Positions 22,808 through 34,317 of a stretch of DNA of 64,000 nucleotides are shown piece by piece (the first letter of the stretch is position 1; each line of letters opens with the position of its first letter). The notes under the pieces are model-generated. The model had not been told where the DNA came from, ran no database searches, and was given only the letters and a program-made list of their open reading frames with translations. Source of the DNA: Talaromyces rugulosus (Eukaryota > Ascomycota > Eurotiomycetes > Eurotiales > Trichocomaceae); NCBI RefSeq assembly GCF_013368755.1, contig NC_049565.1, positions 4,650,001-4,714,000 on the forward strand. The letters are read 5' to 3'. The position numbers were made by a program, and so were the translations under genes.

Positions 22808-23557
22808 CTATTCTTCCATGGCATCTCCATTGTTGACATGTCCCTCTTCCAAGTTTCGAATTTTTTCCAGTAGTCGCTCCTTTCTTTTCTGTCGCCATAA
22901 AGTATCCATAGCCTCAATCTTCCCACCCAGCAAAGTCACAGTGTCTGGGGTGAGCAAGATCATCCCTCGCCCAACAACAGTATTCTTCAGGACGAGTTTT
23001 GCACCAATCGAGATCTTATCAAGAGCGATTCCGGGGATGTCTTTGAGTTCCAATGCCACGGCTTTATTTCCTACTGAGTCTTGTAGGACCAGACGATGGG
23101 GCCCATGGCCAACTGTATTTCCCGACGCGGTAGTGTTGTTGTCTACGTTGTTTTCGCTGTCACCGCCATCGACGTTTACACTTCTCACGATTTCCCTTCC
23201 TCGAATAGTCTCGCCTCGTTCCACCTGCTCAATCTTTTCCACTTGAGCCCATAAACTGATTCCAATATCTTCAATGTCAAGCACCTGCACCGGGACTGGT
23301 CCGGGGATGCGCCGTTCTTTCACGGCTGGATCAGATATGTCTCTGGGAAGCAGTGTAGAGGGCGATGACGTGGACAAGGATTCTGTGAAATTCGACGCCA
23401 GAATTCGGAATACGGCAGTCTGTGTCAGAGCTGGGAGCGGTGCTCGTTGCTGGTTTTGCGAAATGGATGCAAAAAAATTGGCTATCCATGAAGGAGAGAC
23501 CGGTAGGGATTTGGAGGCCAAGAGATGCGACCTGATGTGCGCCTCGGGGTCCGACAT
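22808..23557 (-). CDS. rmi1: RecQ-mediated genome instability protein 1 (Rmi1)
   Basis: Single-exon protein of 249 residues from the ATG at 23557 (an in-frame ATG at 23572 would add five). It has the Rmi1 N-terminal helical region (SHLLASKSLPVSPSWI) followed by an OB-fold: VPVQVLDIEDIGISLWAQ, RLVLQDSVGNKAVALELKDIPGI, then SIGAKLVLKNTVVGRGMILLTP and LLGGKIEAMD. Rmi1 is the cofactor of the Sgs1/BLM-Top3 complex that dissolves double Holliday junctions. It sits head to head with Vps51, with about 235 bp between the starts. Confidence 0.9.
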   Translation of the reverse strand: MSDPEAHIRSHLLASKSLPVSPSWIANFFASISQNQQRAPLPALTQTAVFRILASNFTESLSTSSPSTLLPRDISDPAVKERRIPGPVPVQVLDIEDIGISLWAQVEKIEQVERGETIRGREIVRSVNVDGGDSENNVDNNTTASGNTVGHGPHRLVLQDSVGNKAVALELKDIPGIALDKISIGAKLVLKNTVVGRGMILLTPDTVTLLGGKIEAMDTLWRQKRKERLLEKIRNLEEGHVNNGDAMEE

Positions 23558-23745
23558 GGTCAATTGAATCAAGGCATTATCGAATGTTATGTTAGAGTGT
23601 CAGCTGCAAGCGCGAAATCAGGCAGTTGAAACTTACAGGTCGATTATTGTTGATGGAAAGAAAGAGCGGAGAGCGGGCAGCTTAGCTTATCCGCGCAACT
23701 TCTCCGCACGCCCCATAACTACATGTTATCCGTCAACCTGTCCTC

Positions 23746-23767
23746 CTCTCTATCTCTCTCTCTCTCT
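23746..23767 (+). repeat. CT-rich dinucleotide tract in the Vps51 leader
   Basis: A (CT)n pyrimidine run just upstream of the Vps51 ATG. Such tracts are common in fungal promoters and 5' leaders. Confidence 0.7.
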
Positions 23768-23791
23768 GCAAACAACTGCTTCCCAACCAAT

Positions 23792-24652
23792 ATGTCAGTC
23801 ATATCATCCCCCCGTGTCTCCGTTGCCTCTTCGCGAGCTACCCCGACATCCTCGCGTCGGCCGTCAACAGAAAACCTCACTGCCAACAACTCCGTGAGTG
23901 GCCTCGGCATCAGTGGCACTTCTTCCTCCAATCGAGGCGTGTCTCCAGCTCAGCGTCGAAACCGCGCCGCTCTTCGAGATTATTATAACCTCAAGGCTAC
24001 TACTGCCAGCGATGGGGCCAGCATTTCGCTACCGTCCGGCAGCGCGCCGAGATCAACCGGTGCCAATGAGCTGTCAGGGTCACCCATGATCACCGTGACC
24101 TCGGAGCTCGATAGCCCCGATTTCAAAGCGCAGCAATACATTGACCAGCTTCTCGCTACTTCTTCACTCTCGACAGTCTTGAAGGCCGAAAACACGTTGG
24201 TGGGAGATATACGCACCCTGGATGGCGAACGGAAGGCGCTTGTTTATGACAACTATTCAAAATTGATCCGTGCGGTTGAGACCATTGGAACAATGCGGCG
24301 GAGCATGGAGGAACGCGGCGCTCCGTTAACAATGACCAAAACCCTTGGGCCAGCTGTTGCGTTTGTCGCTGAAACGGCCAGTGGTCTGATCAAAGAGGGT
24401 GAAGACCTCCGTCGCAGGGTCCAGGAGGCGAAGAGCAAGGCAACAGGCAATAAAACTGCAGAGCAGAGCACCGTGGAGTGGGTTCTGGCGACTCCGGATC
24501 GGCTCCGAAAACATTTGAGCGACGGCAATACAGAAAAGGCAGAAAAGGACTGGGCTGAAATAGACAGCCTTCTCAAGAGCTGGAAGAATGTAAAGGGGGT
24601 CACGGAATTGAGGGCAGCTTGTGAGGAAATTATGAAGGAAAATCCCGTGTGA
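23792..24652 (+). CDS. vps51: Vps51/Vps67 family subunit of the GARP tethering complex
   Basis: Intronless, 286 residues from the ATG at 23792 (an in-frame ATG at 23723 would add 23 Ser/Leu-rich residues and is less likely). A Ser-rich N-terminus is followed by QRRNRAALRDYYNLK and the Vps51 core DSPDFKAQQYIDQLLATSSL, then LKAENTLVGDIRTLDGERKALVYDNYSKL, a helical coiled-coil region. The C-terminal half is a predicted helix bundle (RLRKHLSDGNTEKAEKDW). Vps51 links the GARP complex to the t-SNARE Tlg1 for endosome-to-Golgi retrieval. Its length matches the short fungal form. Confidence 0.9.
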   Translation: MSVISSPRVSVASSRATPTSSRRPSTENLTANNSVSGLGISGTSSSNRGVSPAQRRNRAALRDYYNLKATTASDGASISLPSGSAPRSTGANELSGSPMITVTSELDSPDFKAQQYIDQLLATSSLSTVLKAENTLVGDIRTLDGERKALVYDNYSKLIRAVETIGTMRRSMEERGAPLTMTKTLGPAVAFVAETASGLIKEGEDLRRRVQEAKSKATGNKTAEQSTVEWVLATPDRLRKHLSDGNTEKAEKDWAEIDSLLKSWKNVKGVTELRAACEEIMKENPV

Positions 24653-25009
24653 ATACAGCTATTCGACAGGAAATATCTACAACAAGTCGGTCCTTCGGTG
24701 CAACGGCACTTGGAATCAAATCGGTTCGGTCTTTGGTATATACCAGGTTTCCATTCGGAAATGAAAAGACACCGGCACCCCTGGACATGAAGCTATTTGA
24801 TCCGCACGTGGATCAGTCGGCCGGATTAGTCGACCATGGAGGTTATTCCGCGCCGGTGGATAGGGGCAGGTTGACTGGCACAGCAAGTCCTTGAAAGACG
24901 GGATTTTGCACGGATGTACGATACTGAAGGGGAAAGTGGCCATTCGCTGTCGAATTCTCTAAATAGAATACCCATCTCCTCCTACGGCATAGAGCCTTGT
25001 GGATGCTAT
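24653..25009. other. Convergent intergenic region
   Basis: About 360 bp between Vps51 and the DUF1917 gene. A short open frame crosses it (24649-24894), but its composition is not coding-like. Confidence 0.45.
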
Positions 25010-26027
25010 TTAGGGTCTTCCTTGCAGTATGTCCCTACTTGAATACATACTCGCTTTCAATCCCCAAGGATTGTTGGCTTTGATATCAAGATATGTCCAA
25101 GCATCGCACTTGTAATAGATCGGCTTCTGGTCTTCTCTCACCAGTCCTAATGTAACCGATTTTTCCAACACACGACGCACGTCGCGTTTATCCTCCCAAT
25201 CATGCGTATACACACAGATAACTCGATCGCTGCTCGACGCGGACGACGAGCTTGTAGCAACTTTGGCTTGAATCCCCAACTCCCCTCTAGACGTTGTAGC
25301 GGCAATAGTAGTCCAGTACTCGTCAATCTGACCCGGAGGTTTAAAAAACATCCACTTCCCATCGGTAACGCCGCGTTCTCGCGCCATTGACAAGAGCTTT
25401 TTCTCCAGTGTCTTGCGCATCGTGTTGAGCTTGCGGGTCAACGGAGCTGTGCTTTTGGCGTTTGATTTTGCATGCGCTACTTCAAGATTCGATTTATCCT
25501 CCTCAAAGTCATACAAAAGCCTCCTTCCTTGGGAAACAAAGCGTGCTATTTCCTCATCGGATGTCTCTTCTTTAGTAAACGGGTAACGCACTCGAATCCA
25601 AGGCCCCAGTAGTTCTGCACAGATTGCGTCAGAAGGTCGTAGTCTGCTTGTGAACTCGTGGATGGGTTCGTTCATGTGCCAACAATGCTCTTGTCGTCCA
25701 TCGTGCACATGAGCCCGTTTGTTGTGCGATGGCAGCAGCTTGGAGGAAAGATTCGCAGCCTCGTCGTCGTCTGCTTCTGAGCTCTTTGCTGGTGGATGGA
25801 GTGTTTTGTATGCGATTGCAGCGGGCGAGTTTTGCTGGAATTCGAGCCAGTCTTCTCTACCGTCGTAGCTTGCTGCGCGATTTTCGAATTCTTCCTTTGT
25901 ATCGTCGTCTCCTAATGGGGTGTTTATTAGCAAAGGCTGTACTTGAAGCAAGAGAGAAAAGAGGGTTACCATAAAAACTGGACTCGTCCGAAAGGACATC
26001 TTCAAGTACGGCAGTTTTTGAAGACAT
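25010..26027 (-). CDS. DUF1917 / UPF0696 family protein
   Basis: My model starts at ATG 26027 (MSSKTAVLEDVLSDESSFYG), splices out a 58-nt intron (25912-25969) and continues as DDDTKEEFENR, giving 319 residues. Domain hallmarks are GKWMFFKPPGQIDEYWTTIA, RGELGIQAKVAT, VICVYTHDWEDKRDVRRVL, and YYKCDAWTYLDIKANNPWGLK near the end, as in the UPF0696 (C11orf68-like) fold. Its biochemical role is unknown. An unspliced reading begins MSFRTSPVFMVTLF and mimics a signal peptide, but that hydrophobic stretch is the intron. It is divergent from Dph7. Confidence 0.85.
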
Positions 26028-26530
26028 TTAGGTACAAATTTTGAAATGATATTAGCTGAAGGGGATGTCGAGTTGGTTAAATGGATTAGTTGATGGAAGA
26101 AAGAAGATGTATACAAGGTCAAGGTGGGCACTGCATTAGCTTGGTTTAGCTCGTTTGTCTTTGGTTCAGGCAGTATTGTAATTTGTCTGCAGTTTGCACA
26201 CTTCTCTATCATATGCTTAGTAATTATAATTAAATATACATAATCAAGTATTCATTCACCTATTTCAAACGTATTAAAATGTAAAGTTGTACCAAATATC
26301 AAAACAAAGGCCCATACATCGCTGCAAGTTGATTGGCCGTTGAGTTTTATGGAGCCTCCAGCTTGAGCATCTTTTACATATCAACAGCAGTTGACCATGA
26401 CATTCCGAGGCCTAAAGTGAATTACTTTGCTACATTTTACACTCGAGAGGGATATCTGGAATAGTGCCATCCTAGTCAGGAAGCACTTGAAATCAGTGCT
26501 CCCTTCGCCAATTGATTAATCAACCCCGCC
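26028..26530. promoter_or_regulatory. Divergent promoter DUF1917 gene / dph7
   Basis: An AT-rich 503-bp spacer shared by two divergent genes. I see no specific operator. Confidence 0.4.
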
Positions 26531-27858
26531 ATGTCGACCATCCAAAATATACATTCGCTCACCACACAAATCCTCCACCGGCCACCAAGCTGCCTCGAAT
26601 TCTGCCCCGACGACCCAGATTATTTCATCATAGGCACCTATCTTCTTCACGAAGAAACCGATGATGAAAGCCCTCAGATCAAGCAAAGAAAAACAGGCAG
26701 TTTGCAGCTGTGGCATCTGGATGCGGCGAACCATGAGTTGTATGAGTAACTATTCCAGAGTGGACGTGACTAAATTCTGATTAAATGGGTTACAGAAAGC
26801 AAAAACAACTTCTGCCTCTCCCATATGCAGTCTTTGACTTGCACTTTCATCCCCAACAACCGACTGTGCTGGGTATAGCTGGAAGCGATGGATCCGTCTC
26901 TCTGTATCGCGTTCTTCAAACCCAAGAAGAACCGCAGATCCGACTGATCTGGACGAGAAAAGTCCACGAGGAAGAAAATATCCCCGCGCTTTTCTTGGCC
27001 TGGACACCTCGGCACTGGTTCCAGCACTCGGCTATGAGAGATGGATTCGCTGTTACGTTTTCCGACGGAAGAATGTCTGTTTTTGCTACTTCTTCTTCTT
27101 CTTCTTCTTCTTCTCGAGACAAAGATATAACAGAGGGCGATGGCTCAGACCTGATCGAGACTAACTTTCAGCCGCGAGAGAGAATCGAGACTTGGTTTGT
27201 AGCGCTGGCTGATTATACTACTACTGCTACTACTACTACTACCCAGCCAGAAGAAGCAAACAATTCGGTTGCATATAGCTTCACAGGCAATGACTTTGGC
27301 TCCCTGAACGTCCGCCAATTCACATCTCCAGACGATGACTCGGCAGAGGAAGACGTCCTGCTAGAGGAACTGCAAGTATCAAACACAGACGACCGGGCAC
27401 GCCACCATACAGCTGGCGTTACATCTATTCTACCACTCCCCATACCCCTGGTTCAAAACGCACCGGTCCTGCTGACAGGAAGCTACGATGAATACCTGCG
27501 AGTCTACCATGCAACTGCACGAGGTGCAGTCCTCGCCGAAGCGCAGTTGGGAGGCGGTGTCTGGCGGCTACAGATCATGCATACAGACAAAAACGAACGG
27601 AAAGTAACATTTCTCATCCTGGCAAGCTGCATGCACGCAGGCGCGAGGATTGTACGAGTCTCGTGGAAACAAGGAAGCTCAGATGTGTCTGATCTCGGGG
27701 AATGGGATATCCAAGTTCTGGCCCAGTTCACCGAGCATGAAAGCATGAATTACGCTTCAGGCGTGTGGAAAAGTGCAGATACAAATTCGTCCGAGGTGGT
27801 CTGCGTCTCGAGCAGTTTCTACGATAAGAGGCTATGTTTATGGAAAGTGCAAAATTGA
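26531..27858 (+). CDS. dph7: Diphthine methyltransferase (Dph7), WD40 protein
   Basis: Two exons. The first ends ANHELYE; a roughly 50-nt intron is followed by KQKQLLPLPYAVFDLHFHP. The Dph7 signature is clear: GIAGSDGSVSLYRV, a LAWTPR segment, AGVTSILPLP, LLTGSYDEYLRVY, GGGVWRLQ, LASCMHAGARIVRV, FTEHESMNYASG and SSFYDKRLCLW at the end. In the diphthamide pathway Dph7 demethylates methyl-diphthine on elongation factor 2. The gene contains two trinucleotide runs coding Ser (TCT repeats near 27090) and Thr (ACT repeats near 27220). The length of about 415 residues fits the family. Confidence 0.92.
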
Positions 27859-28011
27859 AGAAGACAAAAATTAATGATGGTAATCGTTCATTCTACATGG
27901 CTCTCTTGTATACCGAATTGCTCGCAACAAAAAGGCGCACCATAATAAACCCGGGAACCCTTTCGCCTGAATGCACGGTAAATCAGAAATGAAGCGCGGA
28001 AGATGTATATA

Positions 28012-28950
28012 TTAAACAATAGTTTCCAACTCCCTTGCGTATCCGATTGTATTCTGGATGACCGTGGCGCTCGTGAGAGCAATAGCCTTTTCTGGGCGTT
28101 GTCCGCCCTCGACTGCGCCTGTTGCGCTGGGCACCGGGGTAACGGCATCCGCCTGAGTAGGGAAGTATATGTGGCCATCTTTGATGATCCATCCGCGCTC
28201 CTGGGCGAACTGGATGACGGCACCCTCGGACTCGAGGAATAAAATGTTTTTTGCGTTGAAAATCTGAAGTGACTGGTAGGCCTGTTCCGAGCAATCGGCA
28301 ATTTCCCTTCGGATCGTACCAACAAGGACCTGCGATGTATTGTTAGAAGCTGGAAAAAAAGACCATACGAAACAAAAACATACATTCGAGAATAAACCAA
28401 AGTCTTCCGTGGGAACCTCTGAGGATTTCGTTGCCCTCCACACCTTGTCGTAGCTGCCCTCCATCAAACTCCGCTCAAGCTCGACTGGGTATTTGATGAA
28501 TGGGTCGTCCTCGACACTGTGGCCCTTTAAAGAAGCTTCCACAGTGAGGCCCTCCAGCACGGTATGAAACTGCGACGTATCCCCCGAGCTCAGCAGCAAC
28601 AGCAGGTACAGCCCCGTGATCTTGCTCCGCTGGCTCGTCTTTGAGATGTCCTTGTATGCCGTCGTCGAACCCCCCGGAATCTCTCGTTCAAAGTCATAAA
28701 ATGGTTGAAGTTGTTGGTAATACCGAATAAACGATTCCGAGTCCATCAGCCGGAGGGATGTGATGGCGCCGAGCTCGAGGATCTCGCGAGCTTGCGAGTG
28801 GACTTGCGGCGAAAGCGATGTGGATGGGAAGAGGGCATTCTGTTGCAAGAGAGCGCGCTTGGCCTGGGACAGCACGCTGACAGCGTTGTCGAGCTTCCTC
28901 TGCTCGAGGTCCTTCTGGAGCTGTGAAACGAAGGTCTTGAGGTCCGACAT
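28012..28950 (-). CDS. rpn12: 26S proteasome regulatory subunit Rpn12 (PSMD8)
   Basis: A 54-nt intron (28330-28383) interrupts the gene. Spliced, it encodes 294 residues. It matches the CSN8/PSD8/eIF3K family: MSDLKTFVSQLQKDLEQ, a PSTSLSPQVHSQAREILELGAI helical repeat, ITGLYLLLLLSSGDTSQFH, VEDDPFIKYPVELERSLMEGSY and the winged-helix end TIRREIADCSEQAYQSL and EERGWII-like (QERGWIIKDGHIYFP). Rpn12 is a lid subunit of the 19S regulatory particle. The intron length is a multiple of three and it has no stop, so intron retention would insert 18 residues without a frameshift. Confidence 0.94.
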   Translation of the reverse strand: MSDLKTFVSQLQKDLEQRKLDNAVSVLSQAKRALLQQNALFPSTSLSPQVHSQAREILELGAITSLRLMDSESFIRYYQQLQPFYDFEREIPGGSTTAYKDISKTSQRSKITGLYLLLLLSSGDTSQFHTVLEGLTVEASLKGHSVEDDPFIKYPVELERSLMEGSYDKVWRATKSSEVPTEDFGLFSNVCFCFVWSFFPASNNTSQVLVGTIRREIADCSEQAYQSLQIFNAKNILFLESEGAVIQFAQERGWIIKDGHIYFPTQADAVTPVPSATGAVEGGQRPEKAIALTSATVIQNTIGYARELETIV

Positions 28951-29314
28951 ATCGATCGAAGAGGGAGGTAGGAGATGTTGTACGAGAGCAATAGGAAAAT
29001 TCGCAAATAAATGCGCACTGGTTCAAAAGATGGGATGGGATATTAGACCCAGGCGCAGCGTGAAAGTGAAATCGTCAGCTTGAATGTTTGTTCCTGGGCG
29101 GAGGAGAGAGACGCAGGCAGAGCTCTGGATGACGATCCACGCCGCCGACCCACGGCGCGCACGTGACCTCTGCCGATACGAATTAAGCTTCGACGCGCTT
29201 CTACAGTTCCTTATTATACAGTTGCTTTGTTCGCCAAAAAAAAAGGTCATTAACGATGTGATCTAAGCACTGCTTGTCATATATTCTATGAATCCAAACT
29301 GAAAGAAAATAAAA
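28951..29314. other. Intergenic region upstream of rpn12
   Basis: About 360 bp. It contains the rpn12 promoter and the 3' end of the sedolisin gene. I see no gene. Confidence 0.45.
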
Positions 29315-31174
29315 TCATGCTTCCGCCACAAGCTCGGACAGAGCGTCAAACAAGGGCGTTCCCAGGCCCGTTACAGGATCCCAACCACCGGTAGCATTCC
29401 AGCTGGCATAAGGAACAAGCGGTGTTTCAAGTCCCGATCGCGTTTGTATCCCGGTGCAGCCGGTCGAGCCACCGTCGACGATGTCGGTGAACCCAGAGCC
29501 GTTCAGCGAGTAGATCCATGGGTTGAGAAAGCCTAGCGTAGATTGGCCATTGCTGAGACGCACCGAGTTCAAGTCTGCAATAATTGCAGCAAAGGTTGGC
29601 GCAGAAGCACTGGAAAATTTAATCAGAATGGGATTTTAGAGGGATGTGTTGGAAACGACGAACCTGGTTCCATCTACTTTGACGAATTTTCCATGGTCCT
29701 GCACGATGTACGCATGAGCCTGGGCCGCCACATCTGGGAACCCACGTCCCTGGGCATTATAGAGGCCCTGCCATTTATCACCCAGACCCGAAAGATACGA
29801 GCTCACAGCATCATCCTGGTATGAAGGACGGGTAAAACGATCCGAGAAGCCGCCGGATGAAAAGCTGATGGCTCGCTCCGGGTTAATTTGGTAGGTGCCT
29901 CCAACGGATGTGACAAACGGGCATGATGCCGGATAAACCGGGTCGAACTTGGTGGTATTGGTGCCATCATTTGATAGACACACTGAGCCTACCCCTTCAT
30001 CCCCACTGCTGAAGATCACTGAGACTCCTCGAGCCCCTAGTTGAGCAATGAGATTGCACGTTGTGTTGGTATACGACTCCGGCAATGTTTGCTCGTTCTC
30101 GCCGTAAGAGGTTGACAACACTGAGGGGAGTTCGTCATCGGGTAGATCCAGAAGGTAATGAAGTTGTTCCAGATACGGCTCATTAGACGAGTCATTAGCA
30201 TCTGGCTGACTCAAATCAGGCACCAGAGGGCCGCGACCTCCAGTGCTAAAGAAAATTGTCGGGACATTGTATGCTAAGGCGACTCCATACTGAATATCCA
30301 AGCTGGCCTCCGTGCTGTCCGATGGCGAGGATTGTTCGTTCAAGCCGCCGTTTATAGACTGTACCGTGAAGTTGGCATCTGCCATGTTCGGGGCGTATTC
30401 GTTCAAAAAGGCTTCGAGGTCGTCGTACCGGGCGTATTGTTCCAGGTAACCGGAGATTCCCAGCTTGTTACGCGGATCTGGATTGGCGACAAAATCACCA
30501 AGCTTATACAACTGGCGCAGGCAGTCGGGAGTCACAGAGGTCCCGCAATCAGCGGCAGTCCTGCTGTTCGGAGCTTCAACCTCTACCTTGTCGAAAACCA
30601 AGCTCCTGTGAGGCTTTGACTTGCCGAAATGGGTTGTTGGCTGGATGAGCTGGATATGGCGATGAATGCTGTGGGGGACGGAGTACTCGAGGGTGCGAAC
30701 CCTGTAGCTGTTGCTGTTGCTGTCATGGTCGTGGAAAACGTAGAAAGTGGTGTTCAGCATGTGTTCAGCCTGCTTCACAGGCACAATGAACTTGACCCAA
30801 TCGCTGCTCACTGTCATCAAGTCCTCCGAGACGCCTTCTGACTTGAGCCAGGACAGAACGGCCTCCGAGCTTTCGGCGGAAGGCTGCAAGAAGCTCTTCA
30901 CATCGTCGCGTTTCATATGCTTGCCGTACATCTCGTCGCCGGGCGTAGCGATCTTCAGCACCAGTTGCTCGAATTCGCGGGCTCGTGGCTGTCGCATGGC
31001 TAGGCGGAACTGGATCAACATGGAGGGCGGCGGCCGCGAGCCCTGCACCCATCCATCCGGGACCCTGTGAAGCTGTTCAACGACATCGTATTGCGCGGAG
31101 AGTGTTGCTTCGGCGTAGGAGGAGGAAGCAGTCAACAGAGCCAAAGCTCTGGTAAAGAATGAAGACCAATGCAT
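29315..31174 (-). CDS. Secreted sedolisin (S53) tripeptidyl-peptidase
   Basis: Two exons, 29664-31174 and 29315-29609, are split by a 54-nt intron and give 601 residues. A signal peptide ([23 protein letters not shown]) precedes a pro-domain with [14 protein letters not shown] and the typical [10 protein letters not shown] loop. The catalytic domain has [13 protein letters not shown] (Glu/Asp of the Ser-Glu-Asp triad) and a GDEGVGS loop. The splice junction recreates [12 protein letters not shown] with the catalytic Ser. The C-terminal [12 protein letters not shown] with an Asp-containing calcium site is also present. It should act outside the cell at acid pH, trimming tripeptides from protein N-termini. 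Confidence 0.93.
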
Positions 31175-32550
31175 GTTGGTTACACAGACAGGGCTCTAGT
31201 AGATGCAAAAGGAAGAAACAAGACGGGCTGTACAGTCGAGCATCCCCGTAACTAAAAGTTAACTTTTGTAAAAACCCGGATCGGCGCAGGAGCCCCTCAT
31301 TAGGGAAGAGGAGAAAAGAAGAAGAAGATAAAGAAGATGAAGATTGTCAGGACAGGCATGCATCGAGGCATGCGCTCTTTCCGCTAGTCACCCCTGTCGC
31401 GCAGGGATAAAAAAACAAAACAAAAAGATAACCCCCCTTCATCAGCCTCTTCTCCTTTTTTTCTCCTCTCTGCTCCCCTCTCGAGTATCGCCATCGTTAC
31501 ACATTGGAATTTTCGGTTGTGCCTGGCCTCACATGAACTGTGTCATATTGTGGTTGCGCCAATCAGCAGCGCTGGCCGAGCATTCCACGCAGGGGTCGAT
31601 GCAAGGAACGTAGGAAAGCATTACGTCGCCCCGCGGACTTTTCGGAACTGAACCCTTGATTTAGCTTCTGACGCTGCTGAGTGTCGCTGACTCGGTGACA
31701 CTGGTCGGCGATGAATGGATAATTATGAACGATTGTCCGACTCGGTCTAGACTGGATGTCGTGACATCTCGCCGAATGGTGTTGTTACATATATAGATTC
31801 CTTGAGGTGACACCGCAGCTGCTGAATAAGTACTGGATATTGGAACACAGCATTGATTGATCAGTTGACTTTTGTTTGTTCAGTTGAAAGATGAACATCG
31901 AGTCGTCGACGATATGTCTTCCTAATTGGGATATCATGTGCTCATTGCATTATGATTGGCTGGACAAGCTCTGGATGGGCCCATTTGTGGAGCGACGTCA
32001 TCGGCCTCTTTGTTCTGATGTATACAAAGGTGTGTCAATTGATACTAAGGTGTATACTAGTATACTAGGAAGAACTATAAAAGATGTAGTTGTTCTATGT
32101 ATTTAGCTTTTTTTTATAGTTGTTTAACCTAGTACAATATCACCATTTACTTTTATGTTTACTATTGTTATTACTTGATCACTTACCAAGGTTAGCAAGA
32201 TAAACCCATCCGAAGATATACGTATTGCGAGAGGATCTCTTCTGAAGATGCTGTGAACTCCTGAGAGTATCACTGCTGCCGGACCCAGGTCCGTAACACC
32301 TTCCCTCTCTAAAAACCTGCGACTCCTGTCCTAACAACTTGAACCTCACTCTCCTCTCACTACAACCCTCTCTTTTGACAACTCGTACTTCAATCATCTA
32401 TCCCTAAGTTGACTCCTCGAGACTATAAATCTTCCCACCGCCATCCCATCTCTCTTTGACGATGCATTTTCTCCAAGAGTTTCTCTTTTTTCCCATCCTC
32501 TGTTACTGACCACCCATTTGACAGCAATCGTTGGCCAAATTACAACCAAA
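31175..32550. other. 1.4-kb intergenic region, AT-rich
   Basis: The region holds the sedolisin promoter and the leader of the next gene. CCAATCAG occurs at 31559-31566, a plausible CCAAT-box. GTATACTAGTATAC at 32052-32065 is a perfect 14-bp palindrome, and an imperfect stem follows (AAGAACTA ... TAGTTGTTCT). I see no supported gene. Confidence 0.5.
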
Positions 32551-33633
32551 ATGCCTCCCAAGCGTGCCGGGGGCCCTATTGACCGGTCAAAAGACGTCAA
32601 AATCACGGCGCAACTGGTCCACGCTTCTATGAAGAAGGCGCGCTTTATGCCTCCGTATTTTGGACATGAGTCATTATCCGCTTCTCTCTATACTGGCGGC
32701 AAGTTTTTTTCTTTCTCTCTTACGTTTGCTGATAATGGGGTTTTATCATTCGGTGCCACTGACCGACGCTTAGAACTTGTACGCCCAGTCGTGGAACCTC
32801 CCTGCAAAAATACCCTCACCGATATCGAAAGCCTAGAGTCTGATGAGGAATTAGACACTGACGAAGAAAACGAAAACGTCAGTTTCCCTTTTATGGGTTT
32901 ACACACAGTTTGACTAATGTCCCGTTTTCACCCAGAATCTCGACTTCGGGACAAAAACTACCAATGCACAATACAGTTCTCTACTCGCCAAAGCACCGCC
33001 GCTTGAAGAGCGCGTCGTCGGCGGATGTCAGCCAGTGGGAGGCAGGGGCAAGAAGCTGTGCGCAGTAGAGGACATGGATGACGATGACAAGTTGCTTTAC
33101 CACCTGAAACTGGCCAAGTGGACGGAGCGCGAGATTCATACCAAGTTTGTGTCCGAAGGCCGTATCAATTACAGCCAGAAAACAATCGGCACGCGCTTTT
33201 GTCGTATGCGCCGTTTCATCGTGGATGACACCGATGAACGCTTGAAGAACGGGAAGGCCGTGTGGTTTGAATCCGAGGTATGTCATGGCTCATTCTTGTT
33301 AAGACATATGGGAAGTAACAAAGAAAACTCTAGCAATCTCTACTACCCAATGCATTCACTTTCGCCACAGAGAAGATTCAGAAAGAGCGACGAGCTTTGG
33401 AGAAGCGGAAATGGGACTTGGTGGCCGAGTACATCCAAAAGCACGAACCTACGGCCATGTTCTCTGGTGACGCCTGTCGCCAGCAGTATGAAGCATTGAT
33501 CAGGGGAAAAGCACCTGTCCCGCCAGAGAAACAAAGGCGTCTCAGTCCTCAAACAGCAGGGCTGCTTGCTGCTCGCCGCAAGCAGGTCGCCTATATCAAG
33601 CAGCTGGAAAAGGCAGATCGCCCCAAAGTCTAG
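32551..33633 (+). CDS. Myb/SANT-like hypothetical protein
   Basis: A spliced gene starting MPPKRAGGPIDRSKDVKI. Exon 1 ends in the acidic ESDEELDTDEENE stretch. An intron leads to NLDFGTKTTNAQYSSLL, then KLLYHLKLAKWTEREIHTKF with TIGTRFCRMRR, which resembles a Myb-like helix-turn-helix. A 56-nt intron (gtatgt to ctag) then brings QSLLPNAFTFATEK into frame. A second Myb-like block, WDLVAEYIQKHEPTAMFSG, precedes a basic C-terminus. It is about 310 residues and probably nuclear. The Myb-like call rests on spaced Trp/hydrophobic residues and is tentative; I do not recognise a named gene. Confidence 0.65.
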
Positions 33634-34317
33634 ACAGGAAACACACCAAAAACTAGAATGAAGTTATCTATCACGCATGTATGTTAGTGAAATATGATAT
33701 CATCCACGCACTGCAGAGGATAAAGTTCCAGGGCCAATTAAGCTTAATTATTGGTCGCCCCGAGCCGACGCGGCGCTGTGATTGATCCCCGCGCGGCCTA
33801 TCGCGGGGTTGCTTCACCCAACCCTGCAGCAACTCGCGCCATTTTTAGTAGTCTATTGTCCAATGTCCTTTGCATCTACTATCGCCTGCATGCGCCCATG
33901 CCCTGAGGCGCCTTCGTCATGTGACTACACGCGGCGGCAGCCTGATATCGCTCGTCGTCGCCTCCCGCCCTCCTGCTTCTCTCTCCTCGTCACGCTTCGG
34001 AGAGTCGACCGCTGATACCAACGCGCGTTGCAGTTTTGGATCTTGCGTCCAAATTGCCTGTGCAGAGTCTTGCTTCGGGATAGTGACTGTTCCTTTGTTT
34101 CGGACGCCTGTTCGCCGGAACACTGCGACGAGTCATCCATCCTGTTCTAGCGAGGCTTCCACGGCTCTCACTCAGTCCCATGCATGATCAAGCAGCGTCA
34201 TCACCCTCTTTCCCAATAAGCCCCTACGCTCTTTACTACACCCGTGTTCTTCTGCCGTTTTTTCACCGTCTATCACTCGTTCCGCGCTCGCGAGGTCTTC
34301 GTGCGTCCCAGACAGCC
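33634..34317. other. Intergenic region upstream of the first BTB gene
   Basis: A roughly 680-bp GC-rich gap with several overlapping open frames on both strands, none with coding-like composition. It is likely promoter and 5' leader. Confidence 0.4.

Noticed and set aside
25970..26212. Apparent N-terminal signal peptide or long N-extension of the DUF1917 protein in the unspliced frame
   Set aside because: The hydrophobic stretch is the 58-nt intron (25912-25969); splicing joins DESSFYG to DDDTKEE and matches a much better start at 26027.
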